From: CAYREX01 sp964423505
GTDB lineage: Bacteria > Fermentibacterota > Fermentibacteria > Fermentibacterales > JCC-6
Direction of reading: 5' to 3'
DNA length: 64,000 nucleotides
Assembly: GCA_964423505.1 (NCBI GenBank)
Contig: CAYREX010000001.1
Location: forward strand, 248,001-312,000
Positions 53,184 through 61,170 of this stretch are shown here, piece by piece (position 1 is the stretch's first letter; each line of letters begins with the position of its first letter). The notes under the pieces are model-generated. The model had not been told where the DNA came from. It saw only the letters and a program-made list of their open reading frames with translations, and searched no databases. A program made the translations under genes and the position numbers.

Positions 53184-53969
53184 TCAGAAGCTCCCGTACC
53201 TCACCTCGGTCGCGTTCAGGGCCTTGAGCCTGCCGTCCTCCTGCTCCACCAGGTCGAACTCAATCACCTTCTCGTCGGTCTTGAGCCTGGCGAAGTAGGC
53301 GTTCCCCACGGAGGTCCCGTCCACGGTGAAGTCGTTGATGTGCAGGAAGATGTTGTTGAGCTCGTCCTCGAGGCTGTAGCCGGTCATTATCTGCAGGAAG
53401 CCGAAGCCCTTCTCCTCGTTCACGCCGTACATGGTGCCCCTCCTGCGATCGGGACCATCGTGGTCGTCGGGGAGCAGCCCCGGCACCAGAAAGCCGGAGA
53501 TGTACCGGTCCGCCTCCCTGCGCAGCTTCCTGCTGGTGTTGGCGAAGGAGATGACCTCCACCCTCCGGCCCCTGTTCTGCAGGGCCCTCACCAGCCTGAC
53601 GAAGTCGCCGTCGCCGGAGCCCAGCAGGATGTAGTCCAGGTTCTCCGCCTGGGCCAGAACGTCCACCGCCAGATCTACGTCGGCGTTCGCCTTCACCACA
53701 TCCTCGCCGGTGGCGTCGCGGTAGCGTATCACGTCCTTGAGGACCAGGTGGAAGCCGTTCCGCCTTATCGCGTTCCTGTACTCCTCGTTCTTCTGGGCGA
53801 CGGCGTGGTCCTCCCGCTCCCTCTCGGCATCCCTGGCGAGGTAGGCATTCGCCCGGACCAGCACGACCCCCTGTGCCTCGGCCAGCTTCCTGAGAACATC
53901 GTAGCGGAGCCCCCAACCCCCGTTCCGGGTCAGGTTCTCGACGTCAATGAATATCCCGCCCTTCAGCAT
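53184..53969 (-). CDS. NYN-domain ribonuclease fused to a cold-shock-like domain
   Basis: This is a 261-aa protein. Residues 1-165 form a NYN/LabA-type PIN-like nuclease domain with the acidic residues FIDVENL, NADVDLAVD and GSGDGDFVRL. Residues 175-261 look like a cold-shock beta-barrel (GTMYGVNEEKGFGFLQ, NNIFLHINDF, VIEFDLVEQEDGRLKA), with the RNP-like KGFGF and hFhH strands. An RNA-cleaving enzyme with its own RNA-binding module is inferred. The ATG at 53969 follows GGAGG by 6 bases. Confidence 0.82.
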   Translation of the reverse strand: MLKGGIFIDVENLTRNGGWGLRYDVLRKLAEAQGVVLVRANAYLARDAEREREDHAVAQKNEEYRNAIRRNGFHLVLKDVIRYRDATGEDVVKANADVDLAVDVLAQAENLDYILLGSGDGDFVRLVRALQNRGRRVEVISFANTSRKLRREADRYISGFLVPGLLPDDHDGPDRRRGTMYGVNEEKGFGFLQIMTGYSLEDELNNIFLHINDFTVDGTSVGNAYFARLKTDEKVIEFDLVEQEDGRLKALNATEVRYGSF

Positions 53970-54047
53970 CAACAGCCTCCAGTCTCTACCCCATCAAACA
54001 CATACTTCCAGCGAACCGGCAATATACGCCGGGCCGCAAGCCCCGCC

Positions 54048-55652
54048 TCATGACGGGGCGGCCTCGACCACATGCCACCTCCCGTCCCACCCGAAGACGT
54101 GGAGCCGTCCGTCGGGGGTACCCGTCAGGGCCTGCGGCAGGCAGAGGTCCGACTCGTCGTCGTCCGAGCCGTCCAGCATCTCGACCCCGGAACCATCCGG
54201 CGAGACCCGCAGGACGGAGACCTCCATCTCCCCGCCCCGGGCGACCAGGGCGGTGGAGCCGTCCGGCAGACCGAGCGGCCTGCCCTCCGTGTAGTCGCAG
54301 GGGAGCTCCACTCTGTAGAGCCGCTCGCCTCCGGGCGAGTAGCGCATCAGGGATTCGTTCTCCAGCAGGAGGAGGCCGCCGTCCGCAGCCGGGCCCACCC
54401 TGCAGTACCGCCCGGTAGTCTCCTCCGGCCGGCTTCGGCCGTCCTCGACCCTGGCGGGCCTCCTCCGCAGAAGTCCTCCGAGCCTGGCCAGGAAACCCTC
54501 CTCCCCGGGCCACATCGGAAGAGCAGACCCGGCTCCGTCGAATCGCAGCAGCTGCATGACGAAGGAGCCGTCCCGGACGAGCCCCGGGTCGCGGAGGATG
54601 ACGATGCTGCCGTCCGGCATCCCGCATGCGTCGATGCAGCCCAGGCCGGAGAACGTCTCCCGGCTGCCCTCCAGGTCGTCGAAATCGTCGCCCCGAATGC
54701 TCCGGACGGCGGTCCCGTCCTCCGTCGAGAGTACCTCGGCATCGGCGCAGGCCGGGTTGATGACCGCCACCTCGCGGTCGGGCAGCGACACCAGCCTGGG
54801 CAACCTGTCGCCGGCGCCCTCGACCAGCTCCAGGTCGTCACGCCGCCAGGCCTGCAGGCCGTCGGGGCCGACGCAGGCCAGCACTCCGGCGTCCAACTCG
54901 CCCTCCAGGCAGACCAGTAGCCTGCCCTCGCCGTCGGCCGCCGCATCCCAGACGTCACCTCTCCACCGAAGGGGTGCCAGGTGCATGTCGAAGAGCACGT
55001 ACCACCTGCGCCTCCTGACCGCCGGATGCAGCCTGAGCCAGAGGTCGTCCGGCATCGAGACGGTCTGTCCGCAGTGGTCGCAGCCGGCGCTCCTGGTCCG
55101 CGAGTCGGCGACCAGGTATGCGCCGCAGGAGGGGCATGTGAAGGCCACCGGTGAGGAGCCCTCCCCCGGGTCGATGGTGCCGTCCCCCTCCTCCCCGATG
55201 CTCTCCGCCACGAGCGACGGGTCCTCGTCCACCAGGGCCACGGCGCCGGGCAGGAGTCCCCGGTAGCCGTCCGGGACCGGCCTGACGGAAGTCTCCTCCC
55301 CGGTCTCCGGATGCCTGGCGCTGCCGCTCTCCAGGGCCTCCTCGAGCGCCGGCCTCGGGATGGTCTCGGAGGTGCCGTGGTATCGAGGGAGCAGCCTGCC
55401 CCGCGTTATGCGATAACGGAGGCTCCCGAAAACGGTGGAGTTGCTGCCCTCGCCCTCCTCCCATCCCGGGGCCTCAGTGAGGACATCGGCGGCGATGGTC
55501 TCCCACTCATCCGTCCCCAGTTCCAGTCCCGCCCCGCAGGCGGGACAGGCCACCCTGGAGACCAGGGCGTTGACCGGAACCATGGTCTCGCAGGAGGGGC
55601 AGTCAATGCCGACCTCGAAGCAGACGCCCACGGGCTCCAGTCCGGTGGGCAC
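54048..55652 (-). CDS. Zinc-ribbon protein with beta-propeller-like C-terminus
   Basis: This is a 534-aa protein without signal peptide. Two CxxC...CxxC ribbons lie near the N-terminus (IDCPSCETMV...VACPACGAG, about residues 17-42) and at about 180-205 (FTCPSCGAYL...AGCDHCGQT). From about residue 235 on, repeated D-G-x-h/VLV strands (DGEGRLLVCLEGE, PDGSIVILRDP, PDGRLHVFGWDG) suggest a WD/NHL-type propeller. GGAGGAGGG precedes GTG 55652 by 7 bases. It is the last gene of the polyferredoxin operon. Function unknown. Confidence 0.7.
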   Translation of the reverse strand: MPTGLEPVGVCFEVGIDCPSCETMVPVNALVSRVACPACGAGLELGTDEWETIAADVLTEAPGWEEGEGSNSTVFGSLRYRITRGRLLPRYHGTSETIPRPALEEALESGSARHPETGEETSVRPVPDGYRGLLPGAVALVDEDPSLVAESIGEEGDGTIDPGEGSSPVAFTCPSCGAYLVADSRTRSAGCDHCGQTVSMPDDLWLRLHPAVRRRRWYVLFDMHLAPLRWRGDVWDAAADGEGRLLVCLEGELDAGVLACVGPDGLQAWRRDDLELVEGAGDRLPRLVSLPDREVAVINPACADAEVLSTEDGTAVRSIRGDDFDDLEGSRETFSGLGCIDACGMPDGSIVILRDPGLVRDGSFVMQLLRFDGAGSALPMWPGEEGFLARLGGLLRRRPARVEDGRSRPEETTGRYCRVGPAADGGLLLLENESLMRYSPGGERLYRVELPCDYTEGRPLGLPDGSTALVARGGEMEVSVLRVSPDGSGVEMLDGSDDDESDLCLPQALTGTPDGRLHVFGWDGRWHVVEAAPS

Positions 55653-55655
55653 GGC

Positions 55656-55817
55656 TCAGCCCTCCTCCCGGCTGCGCCGGTCCGGCTGTAGGGCGCTAGG
55701 CTCGGCTTTGACGTCCTGAGGGGCCGGCACGAGACGGGTGGCCGGGCAAGGGGATGCCCCGCGGTCGTTCTCCGACTCCGGCCCCGGGTAACGGCAGACG
55801 GTCACGGTACGGCTCAA
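55656..55817 (-). CDS. Small protein, 53 aa
   Basis: This short gene starts at TTG 55817, seven bases after GGGAGG (55830-55825), and ends with a TGA three bases before the next gene's GTG. It reads MSRTVTVCRYPGPESEND, with a second Cys in SPCPATRL and a charged C-terminus (DRRSREEG). No family is recognised. The operon position and strong ribosome site support translation. It may alternatively be a coupling leader for the gene behind it. Confidence 0.5.
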   Translation of the reverse strand: MSRTVTVCRYPGPESENDRGASPCPATRLVPAPQDVKAEPSALQPDRRSREEG

Positions 55818-55863
55818 GAGGGCACCTCCCTGCAGGCTTCCGGGATACTCTGCCGGCAGTAAC

Positions 55864-56991
55864 CTAATTGGCTGCGGGGCAGGTGGCGCAATCGGTCGGG
55901 TCGCAGGCCAGGGGGTTCAGCATCAGGAAGGTGAAGCCGGAGTCCGGGCTGCACCGAAAGCTGTAGCTCGAAAGGAAGCGGGTAACCCCCTCTCCCCTGT
56001 CGACGCACCAGGGCTCGTAGCTCACGGCGAAGGCCCGGAGCCTGCTGCCCTCGATGCTGTCGGCCACCTCGTGCCACCAGGGGGCGCGCTCCGCGTCCGC
56101 CCTCGGGTCTGCCAGGTGGGGCAGGATTACCGGCGAGAGGTCTGGGACCGAGGCGATGGCCTCTCTCCAGGATGCGCTGTCGGTCTCCACGAGCACCGCC
56201 GGGGGTATGGCGTCTCCCTCCAGGAAGGGCATGAGGTCCGTGCCGTGGTCCTCGTCCATCCCGGTGAAGCTGAGCACGTAGATGGACTCGGCCTCCTCCA
56301 CCGACCATATCTCGGCCGCTGTCACGGAGCCCTCCTCCGGGGTGGGCACCGCCCTGTCGTCCAGGGGGACGCCACCCTGTATCCAGCCTACCAGCCCCCG
56401 CACGCCCACGGCCCCGAAGTAGATGGCCACCACCACCGCGGCCACCCTTGCGACCTTCGTTATCCACTCCCGGCGCGTGAGCAGGCCGAAGATGGCGAAG
56501 GGCAGCATGTAGACCGTGGTGCCGGCGAAGAACCCTATGAACAGCATCATCCCGGTCAGCGGCCCGCTGGACTCGAAGGCACCGGTAAGGGCCACCAGGA
56601 AGGCCGGACAGATGGAGAAGCCGGTGAGCACGCCGAGCAGGAAGGGACTCCTGGTGACCTCGAGAACCTTCCCGGTCCTGCAGCCGGAGCAGCTCCTGCG
56701 CTGCCTGATGACCGAGAGCAGCAGGTAGGCCGAGAAGAAGAGGTAGCCGGCGACTGCGACCGGCATCCTTATCGAGGCGGGCAGGCTGCCGCCCAGAAGA
56801 CCTACCAGGGCGCCGAACATGGCGTAGGCGAGGAAGCGGCCCAGGTTCAGCAGGAATATCACCCGGAGCGGCTCCAGGCCCTCCCGGCGCTCCCCCATGA
56901 GGTAGGCTCCGTAGACAGGTCCGCACGTCGCCAGGCAGGCGGTTCCGGTGGCCAGGCCTAGGCCGAGCCCGGAGAGCAATCCCTCTATCAA
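55864..56991 (-). CDS. CcdA/DsbD-like membrane protein with extracytoplasmic C-terminal domain
   Basis: This is a 375-aa protein whose first 220 residues form a six-helix DsbD_2/CcdA-type core with GTACLATCGPVYGAYL and FSICPAFLVALTGA. These are the two Cys/Pro sites that carry reducing equivalents across the membrane. A 150-residue extracytoplasmic domain follows, ending CDPTDCATCPAAN with four clustered cysteines, and is not recognised. It lies in the polyferredoxin operon, where it could supply electrons or mature the exported Fe-S proteins. Confidence 0.8.
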   Translation of the reverse strand: MIEGLLSGLGLGLATGTACLATCGPVYGAYLMGERREGLEPLRVIFLLNLGRFLAYAMFGALVGLLGGSLPASIRMPVAVAGYLFFSAYLLLSVIRQRRSCSGCRTGKVLEVTRSPFLLGVLTGFSICPAFLVALTGAFESSGPLTGMMLFIGFFAGTTVYMLPFAIFGLLTRREWITKVARVAAVVVAIYFGAVGVRGLVGWIQGGVPLDDRAVPTPEEGSVTAAEIWSVEEAESIYVLSFTGMDEDHGTDLMPFLEGDAIPPAVLVETDSASWREAIASVPDLSPVILPHLADPRADAERAPWWHEVADSIEGSRLRAFAVSYEPWCVDRGEGVTRFLSSYSFRCSPDSGFTFLMLNPLACDPTDCATCPAAN

Positions 56992-56998
56992 GAGGCGC

Positions 56999-58201
56999 CT
57001 AGAGCGAGAGGGGAGCCGGGTAGATCTCCACCCCCGCCCGGAGACGCCACCAGTCCTGGACGCCCCCGGTCTCGGTGCGCTCCTGCTCGACGACTCCCCA
57101 GAGCCTGGCCGTGGTCCCGAGCTGGTACTCGAGGCCCGGCCCGTAGCTCACGCTCCGCCTGTAGAAGCCGGAGCCGGGAGTGGAGCTGGGTATCTCCATG
57201 GCTCTGGCGGAGAGCAGCAGGGAGAGCCCCTCCCAGAGGTTAACCCGGGAGGACATGTCGACCCTCCGTACCTGCACCGCGGAGGAGGAGAACTTCCCGG
57301 AGAGGGCCAGGTTCGAGGGTATCTCGGCCGTGGGGTCGAAGCGGTAGAGCACCCTGACCTCCCCGGCGTTGCATGCGGCCCTGGTTACGTCGCCGTCGAA
57401 GTCGAAGGAGCTCTCCAGCATGATGTTGAAGGAGAGCCTGGGGTCGAGGGCCTTCATGCCCCGGAACCTGGCGGTCAGCCTGTTGGCCAGGTCGCGGCCC
57501 AGGTAGTCGTACCCGCTGCGGAGCGAGTAGGTGAGGCTGCCCTCGAGCGTGGTCATCGCAGGGAGCCTGGCGGGGCCGGTGCTCAGGCCCAGGTCGACCA
57601 TGCTCCAGTCGCTCTCGTAGCCAACCCCGTCTATGACGGTGGTATGGCCCCTTCCGGAGACGGAGAGGACCGGACCGGGCGGGGTGCGCCACGACGCGGA
57701 GCCGCCGAGCCTGTACTCGGTCCAGTCCAGGTCGGTGCCGTCCTCGCTCTCCGCGTCACGGCTCCAGTAGTAGCCGTCGGCGGAGAGGGTGACCCCGGCG
57801 GGCAGGAAGGCCGAGAGCTCTAGCCCCGGCCTGGCGTAACCCCCCCTGTATGCCCTTCCCTGTCTGTCGGGGAGGACCATCTCCGGCCGGTCCAGGTCGG
57901 TCAGATAGCTCATGGAGGGTTCGATGCGGACCGGCCCGGTCCTCAGCGAGCCCAGCAGGTCGGTCCTGCTGTATGCCCCGGTGAACCTCGGTACCAGCCC
58001 GGTGCTGTCTGCGGTGGCGTAGCGCTCGAGGAGCGTCACCCGCAGGTCGCCGGAGCGGAGGAGCAGGCCGATGTCGGCCCTGCCCGACGACGGCTGCAGA
58101 CTGTCGCTCGTGGTCTCCGCATCCAGCCAGAAGTCCAGTGAGGCGGCGGAGGCGGCAAGGGGCAGGACGAGGGCGAGCAGCACCATCCTGACGGCCGTCA
58201 T
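56999..58201 (-). CDS. Outer-membrane beta-barrel of the polyferredoxin operon
   Basis: This is a 400-aa protein with a signal peptide (MVLLALVLPLAASAAS) and a whole-length pattern of alternating amphipathic strands rich in Arg, Tyr and Ser, ending RAGVEIYPAPLSL. No plug or family motif is recognised. About 16 strands can be drawn. The ATG overlaps the stop of a lipoprotein ferredoxin gene (ATGA). By analogy with porin-cytochrome complexes it could hold Fe-S lipoproteins in the outer membrane. Confidence 0.72.
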   Translation of the reverse strand: MTAVRMVLLALVLPLAASAASLDFWLDAETTSDSLQPSSGRADIGLLLRSGDLRVTLLERYATADSTGLVPRFTGAYSRTDLLGSLRTGPVRIEPSMSYLTDLDRPEMVLPDRQGRAYRGGYARPGLELSAFLPAGVTLSADGYYWSRDAESEDGTDLDWTEYRLGGSASWRTPPGPVLSVSGRGHTTVIDGVGYESDWSMVDLGLSTGPARLPAMTTLEGSLTYSLRSGYDYLGRDLANRLTARFRGMKALDPRLSFNIMLESSFDFDGDVTRAACNAGEVRVLYRFDPTAEIPSNLALSGKFSSSAVQVRRVDMSSRVNLWEGLSLLLSARAMEIPSSTPGSGFYRRSVSYGPGLEYQLGTTARLWGVVEQERTETGGVQDWWRLRAGVEIYPAPLSL

Positions 58202-58437
58202 CTTATCGCTCCCTCGGGGCATGCCTCCACGCACCGGAAGCAGAAGTGGCAGAGGGAGGGGTCTATCACCGCGTCGCCGCCTATGACCTCGATGGCGCCG
58301 TAGGGACATACCTCGGCACACTCGCCGCAGGCGGTGCATGCGTCCGGGTTGACTGTCAGCTGCGTGTTGTCCGCGGGCCCCTGGCAGGCGGCCAGGGCCA
58401 GGAGCAGCAGCACGGCGGCCGGCCTAGCGAACCGCAT
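58198..58437 (-). CDS. Lipoprotein ferredoxin, 2[4Fe-4S]
   Basis: This is a 79-aa protein with a lipobox signal (VLLLLALAAC) and then a complete bacterial-type ferredoxin: CTACGECAEVCP and CHFCFRCVEACP, each C-x2-C-x2-C-x3-CP. An exported, lipid-anchored 2[4Fe-4S] ferredoxin is unusual because such clusters are normally cytosolic. It overlaps the next upstream gene by 14 bases and the barrel gene downstream by four. It would be a small electron carrier at a membrane surface. Confidence 0.85.
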   Translation of the reverse strand: MRFARPAAVLLLLALAACQGPADNTQLTVNPDACTACGECAEVCPYGAIEVIGGDAVIDPSLCHFCFRCVEACPEGAIR

Positions 58438-58660
58438 CGTACGTGCACGCTCTCTGGCAGAACCCGCAGCCTATGCAGACCTCCGGGTCTATGAAGGACT
58501 TGCCGTCCCGTATCTCCACCGCGTCCACCGGGCAGACCCGGTAGCAGTCTCCGCACCCGGTGCACCTGCTCTGGTCCACCCTGTAGGTGACCCCCGCGAT
58601 GGCGGCGGAGACCACCAGCAGAGTGAGCGCCACCAGCAGCAGGGCTCTTCTGGCCGTCAC
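58424..58660 (-). CDS. Exported ferredoxin, 2[4Fe-4S]
   Basis: This is a 78-aa protein with an N-terminal signal or anchor helix (ALLLVALTLLVVSAAIAG) and no lipobox. CTGCGDCYRVCP and CIGCGFCQRACT follow. The last motif ends CT rather than CP, a minor change. It starts by ATGA overlap with the gene at 58657. The short size leaves only the ferredoxin fold outside the membrane. Confidence 0.85.
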   Translation of the reverse strand: MTARRALLLVALTLLVVSAAIAGVTYRVDQSRCTGCGDCYRVCPVDAVEIRDGKSFIDPEVCIGCGFCQRACTYDAVR

Positions 58661-59142
58661 TCGGTCTCCTGCAGCAGGGTCTCGTCGCCCTCTCCGTCAA
58701 GGCCGTAGAGCGCCATGACAGTGGACGAGGAGGGGCCGAAGATGGCCTGTGTGGGGCAGGAGGAGACGCAGAGACCGCAGGAGATGCAAAGGTCGGGGTC
58801 GATGACCGCCCTGTTGTCCCCGTCCATCGAGATGGCGCTAACCGGGCACTGGGAGAGACAGAGCTGACAGCTTATGCAGGCCGCCGCCCTAACCACGAAG
58901 GAGGGCGGTACCTCGACGGATGTGGGCAGGACCCCCTCTTCGTCCGGGTAGGCCACGGCAAGGACCGCGCCCCACTCCTCCGCCTCCGGGTCCAGCTCCT
59001 CGGAGGAGCCCCGGAGCACCAGCGCCTCCCATTCGCCCTCCACCGGCTCCCACTCGGCGAAACCGCCGAATCCCCCCGGAGTGAAGGTCACTCCGGCGAG
59101 GGCGAGGGATGCCAGGACTACAGCCGCTGCGAGGTTCCTCAT
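58657..59142 (-). CDS. Exported ferredoxin-domain protein
   Basis: This is a 161-aa protein with a signal peptide (AAAVVLASLALAGV). A beta-rich acidic region of about 75 residues (EWEPVEGEWEALVLRG...) follows, then a 2[4Fe-4S] ferredoxin (CISCQLCLSQCP, CISCGLCVSSCP) and a 30-residue tail. The N-terminal part resembles a reduced fibronectin-type strand pair, as in the upstream gene. The start overlaps the upstream stop by four bases. Confidence 0.83.
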   Translation of the reverse strand: MRNLAAAVVLASLALAGVTFTPGGFGGFAEWEPVEGEWEALVLRGSSEELDPEAEEWGAVLAVAYPDEEGVLPTSVEVPPSFVVRAAACISCQLCLSQCPVSAISMDGDNRAVIDPDLCISCGLCVSSCPTQAIFGPSSSTVMALYGLDGEGDETLLQETE

Positions 59143-59963
59143 TCCTCGACGACCTCCTTCTTGATCGACCACAGGCCGTACTCGTGGCACTGGATGAAGC
59201 ACTGCCCGCAGTCTATGCACAGGTCGTAGTCTATGTGCACCATTCCCGAGTCGACCCCGGGCGTGCTCCAGTCCGGGGTGTACCACACGGCATCCACCGG
59301 GCAGCCGGGCCCGCAGGAGTCCAGCAGGATGAAGCACTCGTATGCGCAGTCACCGCACCATATCTCGTCGTTGGCGTACCGCAGGCGGAACCTCGATGTT
59401 GTGGCGGCCAGCCCCTCGGAGGGGGCGTCACCGGGGCCCATGGCCCTCACCGCGAAGTAGTAGGCCACCCCGAAGCGGGAGTCCGTAATGGCCTGCACCG
59501 GGCAGACGGAGACGCACTCTCCGCAGGAGGTGCACTTCTGCAGGTCGATGACCGCCCTGCCGTCTATCTGCATCATCGCGTCCTGCGGGCATATCTCCAC
59601 GCAGAGCCCGCAGCCTATGCAGGCGTTCTGGAACACCTCCGGCTGCACCTCCACGCGGGCGATCACCGTCGCAGAGTCACCCCCCTGCACCGAGTCGACC
59701 GGCAGGGCCAGGTGGTAGTTGTCCGCTGTGATCGGCTCGGGTGATATCCGCACCTCGTACCACTCCGCGCCCTCCGTCTCGTCCCAGACGAGGGTGAAGA
59801 CCGACTCGGTCCCCTCGAGGAACTCCCCGTAGGTGTAGCCCTTCACCACCTCCAGCTCTCCCCCGAAGTCCGGGCCGATGCCCGGTGACTCCTCCGCGGT
59901 CAGGCAGGCGGACGTGGCTATGGCCAACGCGAGTATCGTCGCCGGCAGTACCATGGTCTTCAC
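59139..59963 (-). CDS. Lipoprotein polyferredoxin with interrupted Fn3-like domain
   Basis: This is a 274-aa lipoprotein (lipobox ATSAC, Cys20), first gene of the operon. Residues 30-105 look like the first strands of a fibronectin III domain (FTLVWDETEGAEWYEVRI). A ferredoxin (CIGCGLCVEICP, CTSCGECVSVCP) is inserted, after which the Fn3 pattern resumes (YYFAVRAMGPGDAPSEG). A second, looser Fe-S pair follows (CGDCAYEC...CGPGCP and CIDCGQCFIQC). Four clusters are likely. The GTG start follows GGGAG by 7 bases. Confidence 0.83.
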   Translation of the reverse strand: MKTMVLPATILALAIATSACLTAEESPGIGPDFGGELEVVKGYTYGEFLEGTESVFTLVWDETEGAEWYEVRISPEPITADNYHLALPVDSVQGGDSATVIARVEVQPEVFQNACIGCGLCVEICPQDAMMQIDGRAVIDLQKCTSCGECVSVCPVQAITDSRFGVAYYFAVRAMGPGDAPSEGLAATTSRFRLRYANDEIWCGDCAYECFILLDSCGPGCPVDAVWYTPDWSTPGVDSGMVHIDYDLCIDCGQCFIQCHEYGLWSIKKEVVEE

Positions 59964-60056
59964 TTTTCATCTCCCGTTGAGGGTGGGCTCTCGGACCGCC
60001 CAAGTATAGTATCCGTCCGCGGGTCGGCGACAGAGCCATTTCCGTACCGTGGTAGT

Positions 60057-60869
60057 ATGGCATTCGCGGATGCCCCGTACAAGCCGGCCCGTGATGTTCT
60101 CATGCATGGGATATACAGCGGGAGGGTCTGGATGGTTCCCCTGTCGGAGGCCAGGATGCTGCTGCTCGAGGCCCTGGGGCCGCAGGGCTGGTGGCCCGGC
60201 GAGACCCCCGACGAGGTCCTGGTGGGATGCGTCCTCGCCCAGAACACGCGCTGGGGCAGGGTGGTCCCCGTCATAGAGCGTCTGAGGGAGAGGGGCCTCC
60301 TCTCCCCTCGCGCCTTCCTCTCCCTGCCGGAGAGCGGTCTGGCGGAGCTCCTCAAGGGATGCGGTACCTACCGACTGAAGGCCGCCTACCTCCGGAACGT
60401 AGGGGAATACATGGTCCGCAGCGGATGGGACGGCTCGCCGGAATCGGTGGCGCACCTGCCGACGCGGAAGACCAGGGATGAGCTGCTGGCGCTCAGGGGC
60501 GTAGGCCCGGAGACCGCCGACTGTATACTCCTCTACGTGATGGGACGGCCGGTCTTCGTGGTGGACGCATACACGACGCGGATACTATCCAGACACGGAC
60601 TCTGCAGGCCCGGGGAGCGCTACCACGCGGTCCAGGCCCTCTTCCACGACCAGCTTACCCCGGACCTGGAGTGCTTCAGGGACTTCCACGGCGCCCTGGT
60701 CGCCTGCGGAGCCCGGTTCTGCAGGCCGAGAAGGCCGGACTGCGGTAGCTGCCCTCTCCGCTCCTGGAACGGCGGCCCCGCTTGCGCCCAATCCCCCGAA
60801 GGGCGATATTCCGCACCCCCGCGGAGGGGTGCCGGAGCGGTTGAACGGGGCGGTCTCGAAAACCGTTGA
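60057..60869 (+). CDS. HhH-GPD DNA glycosylase with Fe-S cluster (EndoIII-like, COG2231)
   Basis: This is a 270-aa base-excision repair enzyme. It contains LLEALGPQGWWPGETPDEVLVGCVLAQNTRW, typical of the MpgII/COG2231 branch. The helix-hairpin-helix LRGVGPETADCILLY has Glu where EndoIII has the catalytic Lys. The catalytic Asp lies in FVVDAYTTRI and an Fe-S loop in CGARFCRPRRPDCGSC. A monofunctional alkylpurine glycosylase is likely. The last 16 codons lie inside the tRNA-Ser gene on the same strand, an unusual overlap. Confidence 0.88.
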   Translation: MAFADAPYKPARDVLMHGIYSGRVWMVPLSEARMLLLEALGPQGWWPGETPDEVLVGCVLAQNTRWGRVVPVIERLRERGLLSPRAFLSLPESGLAELLKGCGTYRLKAAYLRNVGEYMVRSGWDGSPESVAHLPTRKTRDELLALRGVGPETADCILLYVMGRPVFVVDAYTTRILSRHGLCRPGERYHAVQALFHDQLTPDLECFRDFHGALVACGARFCRPRRPDCGSCPLRSWNGGPACAQSPEGRYSAPPRRGAGAVERGGLENR

Positions 60870-60914
60870 CCCCCTGATGGGGGTCCGTGGGTTCGAATCC
60901 CACCCCCTCCGCCA
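60823..60914 (+). tRNA. tRNA-Ser (CGA)
   Basis: Acceptor GGAGGGG pairs with CCCCTCC. The anticodon loop CTCGAAA gives anticodon CGA, a long variable arm (GACCCCC...GGGGGTC) is typical of serine, the T arm has TTCGAAT, and CCA is encoded. The span includes CCA. Its 5' half overlaps the end of the glycosylase gene. Confidence 0.96.
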
Positions 60915-60944
60915 GTGATCCGCGGTGAGGATGAGAACCCTGTC
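60908..60944 (+). repeat. Direct repeat, left copy (att-like)
   Basis: The repeat starts within the last bases of tRNA-Ser (TCCGCCA) and continues through GGTGAGGATGAGAACCC. It matches 63039-63075 except at three positions. A CCTGT/ACAGG hairpin follows. Confidence 0.6.
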
Positions 60945-61170
60945 GAAGAGGTTCGGTACAGGCTTTGCCAGAGGAAGAGAGTCCCTCCATCAGCTTCACC
61001 CTAGCCCGGTGCATCCACCCGGACCCTGCCCCGCCATGAACCGCCCCTCTCACCGTTCACGAAGGCTGATCCCCTGACGGCCACCTCGGCACTATCGCTG
61101 ACCGGGTGATGGATCAGGTAGTGGGCAGTTCACGCACATCTCCGCATCCCACGGAATCCATGGACTCATG

